Source of the DNA: JARFQH01 sp041299015
GTDB taxonomy: Bacteria > Desulfobacterota > Desulfobacteria > Desulfobacterales > SG8-13
Assembly (NCBI GenBank): GCA_041299015.1
Contig: JBFYWB010000013.1
Span: 1 to 26,294 of the forward strand
Reading direction: 5' to 3'
DNA: 26,294 nucleotides
The position numbers and the translations under genes are program-made. Position 1 is the stretch's first letter. Every line of letters starts with the position of its first letter. Under the pieces are notes generated by a model that had not been told where the DNA came from, ran no database searches, and was given only the letters and a program-made list of their open reading frames with translations. Shown piece by piece: positions 7,269-13,496 of the stretch.

Positions 7269-9299
7269 ATGGTGAGTGGTCTACCCAGTGGAACCGTGGC
7301 CGCCGGCGGAGCCGTCGCAGAGTTGTTCATCCTGAGCCTGAGCGGCTTTCTCTTCTTTCGCCGTTGCGGCAATACGGTCGCCGAATCCAGCGCCTACGGC
7401 CTCATCACCACCCTGATGGGCCTCTCTTTCGTGTTTCAGTCGGCTTTCCTCTTGCGCCTGCCGGCGGCGGCCTTGGTCATCGAGGGCATCGTCATCACGC
7501 TGGCGCTGACGTTTATCGCGCGCCGGCGCGCCGACCTGCGTTTAGCGCTGACAGCCGTCAGGTCACTGTGCTCACAACACCCGCTGATGTGTGCGGTGGT
7601 CCTGGTCGTCTGGGGCTACCTTGTCTTGCTGGCCTTCTTCATACCGGCCGGAACGATATACTGGCAACCGATCGCACGGGTTATGGGGTTCGAACATCAC
7701 CACAGCCTGTTTCCGGTCGGCCTATCCGCCCTCGCGGAAGACAACCAGGCCGCGTTGGCGTCGGCCAACATCCTGATCCTGCCGCATCTGTTTCTGCGCT
7801 TCCATAGCGATGTGGGCATCGGAGTCCTCGGGTTAGCGGCTTACCTGTCCATCGGCTTCAGCGTCTATGCCCTGTCGCGCCGTTATGCCTGGCCGTCGAC
7901 GGCTTTCACCGTAACCCTGATCGTTCTCAGCATGCCGCGCATGGTGTATCTGGCGACATCCCCCGGTTATGACATCATCCCGGCGGCCGTGGCCCTTTTT
8001 TGCCTGTTGGCCGTCTTCCGGACCGTCGAGTCGCCGAACATGCGGGACCTGTATCTTCTGGTCCTCGGCCTGTTGTTCATGATTTCCAAGGCAGACATGC
8101 AACTGACATTTGCGCTGGTCCTGGTGCCGCTGGCCGGCCTCCTGCTTTACCGCCGACACGGCATGATCACCTGGTGGCACCTGGTGATCGCCCGTCCGTC
8201 GCTCCTTTTGCCGTTCGCGATACCGGCCTTGGTCTTTTCACCGCTCTTGCTCCTGGTACACAACCTGCTGGCAAACGGCGACGGCACACGGCTAGTGACT
8301 GACGCGGTATGCAACAACGACGGGCTGCAGGGAGCCGCAGCCAACGCGATACGCTACCTGCTGCAGAGCATCGATGTCACCCCTCCGGTTGACACCCTTC
8401 TGAACTGGGCCATGGGTTTTTCGATCAGCGGGCTCTTGCAGCGGGTCTATGATACCCTGGTGGCTCCGGTATTCGCCGGACGCGGGGCGGCGACCGCTTT
8501 CCGAATCGCTCTGGGGGCTGACGAGCGCTCGGCCTGGTTCGGCCCCTTCGGTTTCATGCTGATCATACCGGCGGTCGCCTATACGGTCCGGCGGGCGACG
8601 AGGCGCTTGAAAGCAGTTGCCGTCGCACTCGTCGGTTATTTTTTCCTGGTCGCCCTGATCCCCGCCTGGCAACCGGAGAATGTCCGCTACTTCGATGTTT
8701 TTTTTCTGTGCGGCAGCGTCTGTGCGGCATTTTTCTTGCCGCCCTGGCGGCTGAACCGAAAAGGACGGCGGATCCTGATGACCGCCGCGGCCGGACTGTT
8801 GGTGTATGCCGCCATCTTCAATGAACTCAAACCGGCCTTCACACCGCCGAGCGGAATCGCGAACATGGGGGCGTTCACCCGCAGCGCCGCGACCACTCCC
8901 GAGGACGACCGGGCCGCAAGGCCGATCGGGCCCGACGGCAGTATCTGGACCGCTTCCGAATGGGGGCGCAAGCGGTGCTGGCCCGTTCCGCTGATCTTCG
9001 GTGACGACCGCGTGGAAACAGCGCACACCCTGGTAGAAGCACCGGAACGGCTGTGGCTGATATACGAAGACCGCTCCCTGATTTACCCTTTCCTGCGACG
9101 CTTTCGGGTTGCCGAGACGATCCCGCAGCGGAAATTCACCCCGCAGATGATGGCCGCCTTGCCGGGCGCTCGCGGGGCCTATCTCATGTTCGTGGATTGT
9201 CCTCCACCGCAATGGCTGGATGGAATCGGCGGGACGCTCCTGTGGAAAGCGGCCCGCGACACGGCGAAGTTGCCCGGTGCCCTGATCCGCCTCCCCTGA
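7269..9299 (+). CDS. Large polytopic inner-membrane protein of unknown function
   Basis: A 676-aa protein I do not recognise. Roughly the first 520 residues contain about ten to twelve hydrophobic segments (for example LFILSLSGFLFF, ALVIEGIVITLALTF, LMCAVVLVVWGYLVLLAFF, IIPAAVALFCLLAVF, LTFALVLVPLAGLLLY and LLLPFAIPALVFSPLLLLV). These are followed by a ~150-residue soluble C-terminal part. Between early segments lies a loop rich in His and acidic residues (FEHHHSLFPVGLSALAEDNQ). Overall shape resembles GT-C type glycosyltransferases of the lipid-linked sugar class, but I see no decisive catalytic motif, so this is only a possibility. The GC-rich hairpin at 7191-7215 lies just upstream, and AAGGG about 10 bases before the ATG is a plausible ribosome binding site. 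Confidence 0.75.
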   Translation: MVSGLPSGTVAAGGAVAELFILSLSGFLFFRRCGNTVAESSAYGLITTLMGLSFVFQSAFLLRLPAAALVIEGIVITLALTFIARRRADLRLALTAVRSLCSQHPLMCAVVLVVWGYLVLLAFFIPAGTIYWQPIARVMGFEHHHSLFPVGLSALAEDNQAALASANILILPHLFLRFHSDVGIGVLGLAAYLSIGFSVYALSRRYAWPSTAFTVTLIVLSMPRMVYLATSPGYDIIPAAVALFCLLAVFRTVESPNMRDLYLLVLGLLFMISKADMQLTFALVLVPLAGLLLYRRHGMITWWHLVIARPSLLLPFAIPALVFSPLLLLVHNLLANGDGTRLVTDAVCNNDGLQGAAANAIRYLLQSIDVTPPVDTLLNWAMGFSISGLLQRVYDTLVAPVFAGRGAATAFRIALGADERSAWFGPFGFMLIIPAVAYTVRRATRRLKAVAVALVGYFFLVALIPAWQPENVRYFDVFFLCGSVCAAFFLPPWRLNRKGRRILMTAAAGLLVYAAIFNELKPAFTPPSGIANMGAFTRSAATTPEDDRAARPIGPDGSIWTASEWGRKRCWPVPLIFGDDRVETAHTLVEAPERLWLIYEDRSLIYPFLRRFRVAETIPQRKFTPQMMAALPGARGAYLMFVDCPPPQWLDGIGGTLLWKAARDTAKLPGALIRLP

Positions 9300-9365
9300 A
9301 TCCCCTCCCGCAGCACCCGCCGGGCCTCACGCCTGTCGGCGCAGCCGACCAAGGCTTATTGCGCT

Positions 9366-9394
9366 TTGATTTTCCATGCGAAATCATCTATAAT
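9366..9394 (+). promoter_or_regulatory. Strong sigma70-type promoter of the repeat-protein/kinase operon
   Basis: TTGATT (9366-9371), exactly 17 bases, and a perfect TATAAT (9389-9394). Predicted transcription start is about 9401. An AAGGAG at 9408-9413 follows but has no standard start codon at a usable distance. Confidence 0.7.
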
Positions 9395-9405
9395 AATTTT
9401 ATTAT
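9390..9405. promoter_or_regulatory. 16-bp palindrome over the -10 box and start site, candidate operator
   Basis: ATAATAA-TT-TTATTAT is a perfect inverted repeat (7-bp arms, 2-bp centre) that overlaps five bases of the -10 box and covers the predicted start of transcription. This position is ideal for a repressor. It is AT-only, so part of the symmetry could be chance. Confidence 0.4.
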
Positions 9406-9445
9406 CCAAGGAGTTATACAACCCGACGAAACAGAAAGAAAGACC

Positions 9446-9898
9446 GTGAAAGCGCCCCTGATTTTTTCGATACTGCTGCCGGCTGCGGCCCTTGGCATAT
9501 TTATCGGAACGCTGCAGGCGGCGGAGGCGCTCCAGGCACCGACGACGCCACAGCCCCCGATTACCGAGAAGCAGCTGAAATCGGCCGTCAACAACAGCCT
9601 CTGGCGTCTGAAACACGCCATCGACAAGGAGGGATTTTACGCCGCCCGCATCGCGCTGAACATATGGCGCAGCACCGCTCTTGACGCCGGCGTCTTCGAC
9701 CCGGCCGAGTACGATGCCTATAAGGAGCAGATCTATGCCAAATCGATCCTTAACAGCCTGCAGTGCGTCGAGGCAGCGATTCAGCACGGTTTTTACCGGG
9801 ACGCCAAGAGTTGTCTGCACACCTGGAAAACCCATTCCGAAGAGATGGGCACCTTCGATGTCCACCTTTACGAAGAGCTGGCCAAAAAGATAAAGTGA
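9446..9898 (+). CDS. Secreted protein with two copies of a ~47-residue repeat
   Basis: A 150-aa protein from the GTG at 9446. Residues 1-26 look like a Sec signal peptide (a hydrophobic run from LIFSILLP to FIGTLQA, cleavage probably near LQA-AEA). The mature part is a short Pro-rich linker followed by two homologous units, 50-96 and 103-149. Both run N-S-L ... A-I ... G-F-Y ... W ... G-x-F-D ... Y-x2-x-x2-I. The unit is helical in appearance and I do not recognise it. Cys106 and Cys123 are in the second copy only. It is the first gene after a strong promoter and directly precedes a Ser/Thr kinase by 40 bases, so a periplasmic role linked to that signalling operon is possible. The GTG has only a weak purine-rich ribosome binding site. 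The frame stays open far upstream into the preceding gene, but the signal peptide argues for this start. Confidence 0.7.
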   Translation: MKAPLIFSILLPAAALGIFIGTLQAAEALQAPTTPQPPITEKQLKSAVNNSLWRLKHAIDKEGFYAARIALNIWRSTALDAGVFDPAEYDAYKEQIYAKSILNSLQCVEAAIQHGFYRDAKSCLHTWKTHSEEMGTFDVHLYEELAKKIK

Positions 9899-9938
9899 TA
9901 CTTTATACTGTCAGCCGGAAACACCGGGAGCATTGTCG

Positions 9939-10832
9939 ATGACGACGATAGCGGCCTACAAGGCGGAACGCCTGATCGGCACACGGGTGGGCACGGCAAC
10001 CATCGTCAAGGAACTGGCCCGCGGTGGTATGGCCATCGTGTTCATTGCCTTTCAAAAGACCCTGAAGCGTCAGATCGCGGTCAAGGTTCTGCCCAAGAGC
10101 CTGATCACGGCGCGGTCGGCCGAACTTTTCCAACAGGAGGCCGAAGCCGTCGCCATTCTCTCCCACCCCAACATCATTCCGGTATACGAGGTCGGCGAAA
10201 CAGATGAATTTTTGTTTATAACGATGCAGTTGATCCAAGGGAACACTCTGGCCCAATACCTGCAGTTCGCTCAGAAAAATCCGCTCCCCTCGCGGCGCGT
10301 TCTGCCGCTGTCGACGACCCTGCCGGTCATGATCCAGACCCTCGCCGCGCTCGATTACGCCCACAGCCAGGGGATCGTCCACCGGGACATCAAACCGGGG
10401 AACATCATGGTCGAGAAACACTCGCGCAGGCCGTTGGTAACCGATTTCGGTATCGTGCAGGTCCTCAACGGCGGCGGCGAAACCGCCAAGGCGGTTCACG
10501 GCACTCCGCTCTACATGGCTCCCGAGCAGGTCCTCGGTCAGGATGTCGACGGGCGGGCCGATATCTACGCCGCAGGAACAATGCTCTACCAGCTGCTCGT
10601 CGCTGAACTGCCCCTGCCGGAATTCAAAAACAAAACCGATTTGCTCAAACACAAGATTCTCAGCCGGGAGAGTTTCTTTCTGAAAAAGCCCTCCGAAGTC
10701 AACCCGGCGCTCGACCAGGAGATGGACCGGATCATCGGCAAGGCCACGGCTTACGAACCGAACCGACGCTACGGCAATGGCCGGGATTTCCTCGGCGACC
10801 TGGAGCAGTATCAACGGCAGCGCCGTCTGTAA
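9939..10832 (+). CDS. Hanks-type serine/threonine protein kinase, soluble
   Basis: A 297-aa kinase domain with almost nothing added: no transmembrane or extracellular sensor segment. Motifs are a glycine loop LARGGMAIVF (26-35, with Ala27 and Ala32 in place of usual glycines), the ATP-anchoring Lys49 in AVKVL, HRDIKPGN with catalytic Asp150, TDFG with Mg-binding Asp169, and GTPLYMAPEQ in the activation region. All catalytic residues are present, so it should be active. The ATG at 9939 is preferred over an in-frame TTG at 9933 because GGGAG (9926-9930) lies 8 bases before it. It sits between the secreted repeat protein and the degenerate-GGDEF protein in one transcription unit. A SpoIIE-type phosphatase further downstream is a possible counter-enzyme. 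Confidence 0.93.
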   Translation: MTTIAAYKAERLIGTRVGTATIVKELARGGMAIVFIAFQKTLKRQIAVKVLPKSLITARSAELFQQEAEAVAILSHPNIIPVYEVGETDEFLFITMQLIQGNTLAQYLQFAQKNPLPSRRVLPLSTTLPVMIQTLAALDYAHSQGIVHRDIKPGNIMVEKHSRRPLVTDFGIVQVLNGGGETAKAVHGTPLYMAPEQVLGQDVDGRADIYAAGTMLYQLLVAELPLPEFKNKTDLLKHKILSRESFFLKKPSEVNPALDQEMDRIIGKATAYEPNRRYGNGRDFLGDLEQYQRQRRL

Positions 10833-10853
10833 TCAGCGAAAGGGATGCCGGCC

Positions 10854-13043
10854 ATGACCGTCAAAAAGCTCCCGAAAGAGATGTCCAACAGGATCGGCAG
10901 AGCCTTTGCGCTGCTTTTCAACCGGTCGGCGATGTACTCGATCGACCACCCGTTCACCTCCCAGGCCCTTTCCGAATTTTACAGCGCTACCACCCATGGC
11001 CTGGCCCTGTTTTCGCCGGTCGCCCTGATTATGCATCAAGACCAGTTTTTCATCGAAGAAGAACCGCTCGACCACCGGATCAACACCGGCAAAATGCTCA
11101 CTCATTTCAAAAAAGCCGACATCCAGTCGATCTCCTTCGAGAAAGGGATGGACGAGTCCGAATTGACCCGATTTGCCGAGGTGCTCAACGACAGCGCCAA
11201 ATATGTCAATGCCGAGGCCATGAAAGCGGCTTTAGAAGGTTCGGGCATCCGCAACATCAAGATCAACCACGTCTTCTACAAAAAGGTCACGGCCGACGAT
11301 GAGGTCGTCGACCGGCGGGTTTTTGAGCAGATTTCCGCCGCTTCGTCCGCCGGTACGACCGTTCAGGGGGCCGACGCGGTGCTGGGGTTGATGGCGGAGA
11401 GCGTGCTGATGGAGGAACTGCAAAAGTCGCTCTCGCTTCAAAGCATCATCGAGAGCCCCACCGGGGCCTCCCAAAAAATAATCGCGGCCGACCAAGCGGC
11501 GGCGGCATCCGGCGAACCCGGTGCCCCCGCCTCCGGCGATGTCATCATGGCCCAGTTACAGCGAATCCGCGAGGAGATCGCGCGTTCCGCTTCCGAAGCC
11601 GACAAACCGAGCCTCGCCGAACTGGCCGATGCCGTCTTCGCGATGAAAAAAAACCTCATCGACGGTATATCGGCCCGCAAAGCCGAAGGCGTCGTATTCC
11701 AAAACGAGCGGCAGATCCTGGAGGAGACCGAGGCCCTCACCGATCAGGTCCTGATTCAGCTCATCCGCGAAGAATACCAGCAGGGAAAAATTTCGGTGCA
11801 GCGGCTGGCGCAAATCCTGCGGCGTCTGGTGCCGGAACCGGTCGAACTGCAGCGGCTGCTGCCCAAAATAAAAACCGCCCTGCTGGAGGAAGGCATGCAG
11901 CTGCGGGAGTTTCTCGAGCTGACCCGGGAATTGAAAAAAGAACTGCAGAGCGAAGATCTCGTGACCGCTCTCGAAAAAAGCGCAGACCAGCTGGGCATTT
12001 CGGCCGATCTCCTTATCGAGGAAGTCAACCGTGACCCCAAAAGTGCGGCGGAATTGATCTACCTGGCCGCCGAAATCCGCCGCGGATCGGGGGACGAAAA
12101 GGTTCTCTCCGAGCTGCTGGTCGATTACATCGAACGCGTCGGCTCGGAAATCGCTCTGGACGCCGCCCGGAAGCACAATGAGGGGGGCGACCAGCACCTG
12201 CGCGGTCTGATTTCGAAAATAGAGTCAACACTGGTCGAGCGGTTGAAAAGCAAGGACCTCGGTACCGACATTCTGCACAAGGTCGCCGAGCGCCTGGGCG
12301 AACGCATGGAGGAATGCCTCGCAGCGCTGAAATCACGCTGGACGACCCCTCAAGAAAGTTTTACGCCCGGCGGCGCCGCAGGCCCGACGGCGCTTGCGGG
12401 CGTCTTCGACGAAAAGGCCGCCGGGGCCGCGGGACCCGCCGTCAGAGAGGAGGTGCGCTCCCCGAGCGATACGAACGGGGCCGAGCAAGGGCAGGTCGAG
12501 TTCCCGCGAGCAGCCGCAGCCGCCGAGCCGGCCGATGAGGAGAAAGCGCTCGCGGTCGCCTTGCCGAAGGGCATCTTGAACCGTAACAGCATCCTTTACT
12601 TCCTGGAGAAGGAGATCGACCGCACGATCCGCTACGGCACCCAATTTTCGGTCCTGATGCTGACGATTTACAAGATCACTCCGGCCAAACCCCTAGCGGC
12701 CGGCGCCATCAACCGGGGGGACCTCATGCACGTCGTGCTGAGCCACCTGGTCCGGATTTGCCGGCGTTCCGATATCATCGGGGTTCTCGATCGCAACCGG
12801 TTTATGGCGCTTCTGCCGATGACGACCGAAAACAAATCCAGGGCCGCCATGCGCCGGGTCCTCAAGCGCATTCACGCTATCGACTACAGCGTCGCGGAAA
12901 CGCCGGTCGAGATAAAGCTGGCCGGCACTGTGACCATCTTCGACAAAGACCGCACCCCGACCCGCGACGATTTCGTCAAGAGAGCCGAATCCGATATCGC
13001 CGACATGGTCAACCGCCTAAGGAACATCCAGAGCATCTACTGA
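10854..13043 (+). CDS. Large signalling protein with degenerate C-terminal GGDEF-like domain
   Basis: A 729-aa soluble protein. Residues ~1-150 form an N-terminal domain with an IDHPFTSQAL stretch, a type seen before output domains in c-di-GMP proteins. Residues ~160-490 are mostly charged and helical, and ~500-560 is an Ala/Pro/Glu-rich linker. The C-terminal ~160 residues have the fold pattern of a GGDEF domain (GILNRNSILYFLEKEIDRTIRYG, FSVLMLTI, then RRSDIIGVLDRNRFMALLP). The GGDEF signature itself is replaced by DRNRF at 646-650, so no diguanylate cyclase activity is expected. The start at 10854 is preferred over the ATG at 10845 because AAAGGG (10839-10844) abuts the latter. It follows the Ser/Thr kinase by 21 bases and is a natural candidate substrate or effector of it, which is inference. 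Confidence 0.8.
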   Translation: MTVKKLPKEMSNRIGRAFALLFNRSAMYSIDHPFTSQALSEFYSATTHGLALFSPVALIMHQDQFFIEEEPLDHRINTGKMLTHFKKADIQSISFEKGMDESELTRFAEVLNDSAKYVNAEAMKAALEGSGIRNIKINHVFYKKVTADDEVVDRRVFEQISAASSAGTTVQGADAVLGLMAESVLMEELQKSLSLQSIIESPTGASQKIIAADQAAAASGEPGAPASGDVIMAQLQRIREEIARSASEADKPSLAELADAVFAMKKNLIDGISARKAEGVVFQNERQILEETEALTDQVLIQLIREEYQQGKISVQRLAQILRRLVPEPVELQRLLPKIKTALLEEGMQLREFLELTRELKKELQSEDLVTALEKSADQLGISADLLIEEVNRDPKSAAELIYLAAEIRRGSGDEKVLSELLVDYIERVGSEIALDAARKHNEGGDQHLRGLISKIESTLVERLKSKDLGTDILHKVAERLGERMEECLAALKSRWTTPQESFTPGGAAGPTALAGVFDEKAAGAAGPAVREEVRSPSDTNGAEQGQVEFPRAAAAAEPADEEKALAVALPKGILNRNSILYFLEKEIDRTIRYGTQFSVLMLTIYKITPAKPLAAGAINRGDLMHVVLSHLVRICRRSDIIGVLDRNRFMALLPMTTENKSRAAMRRVLKRIHAIDYSVAETPVEIKLAGTVTIFDKDRTPTRDDFVKRAESDIADMVNRLRNIQSIY

Positions 13044-13080
13044 ACCAACGTTCGGCTCTGCCGGCCCGGTAAAAAGGTTC

Positions 13081-13097
13081 CGCCTGCCGCGCAGGCG
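13081..13097 (+). repeat. Hairpin after the degenerate-GGDEF gene
   Basis: CGCCTGC-CGC-GCAGGCG is a perfect 7-bp stem with a 3-base loop, 37 bases after the stop codon. AAGGTT (13074-13079) and AACCTT (13106-13111) can extend the pairing with an asymmetric internal loop. No T-tract follows, so termination, if any, would be factor-dependent. Confidence 0.4.
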
Positions 13098-13170
13098 CCG
13101 CCGGCAACCTTCCGCAGCGAGCGTTGCGCCGAGCGGGAATCGCGGAAAAACCGGTTGAATAAGTTCACGC

Positions 13171-13199
13171 TTGCATTTCCCGGTCCGCTCGGCTATTAA
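13171..13199 (+). promoter_or_regulatory. Weak candidate promoter upstream of the hybrid kinase
   Basis: TTGCAT (13171-13176), 17 bases, TATTAA (13194-13199). The -10 box is good and the -35 poor. Other -10-like sequences (TATAAC near 13204, TACAAT at 13235) lie close by, so the exact start is open. Confidence 0.3.
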
Positions 13200-13496
13200 G
13201 GTATTATAACCTCTCACAAAATACCGGCGTAGGGTACAATGCCCCCGCTGCGGATATCGCGGCCTCCTCATCGATGCCGCGCTGGCAATGCAGTCACCGC
13301 ACCCGCAGGATCTGCCGAGCTCGCCCAAAACGGCGAAGTGACACCCGTTCTTTGCGCGCTGCGACCGTCAGCGCTGCACCTGTCCGTGCGGCCCTCTTTC
13401 GAGTTGACCAATACATTCACACCAGCTGATTTGAAGGCCGGTTTTTCGCTCCGACATGGTTCTGCTTTGCTCTGATGCCAATCAGGAGGCGATCCG

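Larger units (their letters stand above)
13044..13496 (+). other. 453-base gene-free stretch before the hybrid kinase
   Basis: Contains a GC-rich hairpin (13081-13097) with flanking AAGGTT/AACCTT, a weak promoter (13171-13199) followed by an AT-rich patch to about 13220, and the AGGAGG ribosome binding site (13484-13489) of the next gene. An open frame at 13239-13475 has an Arg/Pro/Ala-rich product with no recognisable feature and no ribosome binding site, and is judged spurious. The leader from the weak promoter would be about 290 bases; no riboswitch was recognised in it. Confidence 0.5.

Noticed and set aside
9053..9445. Upstream extension of the repeat-protein frame into the membrane protein gene
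   Set aside because: The region overlaps the end of another gene and lies before the promoter at 9366-9394; a signal peptide begins at the GTG 9446.
13239..13475. 78-codon plus-strand frame in the gap before the hybrid kinase
   Set aside because: No ribosome binding site, Arg/Pro/Ala-rich product and no recognisable feature.
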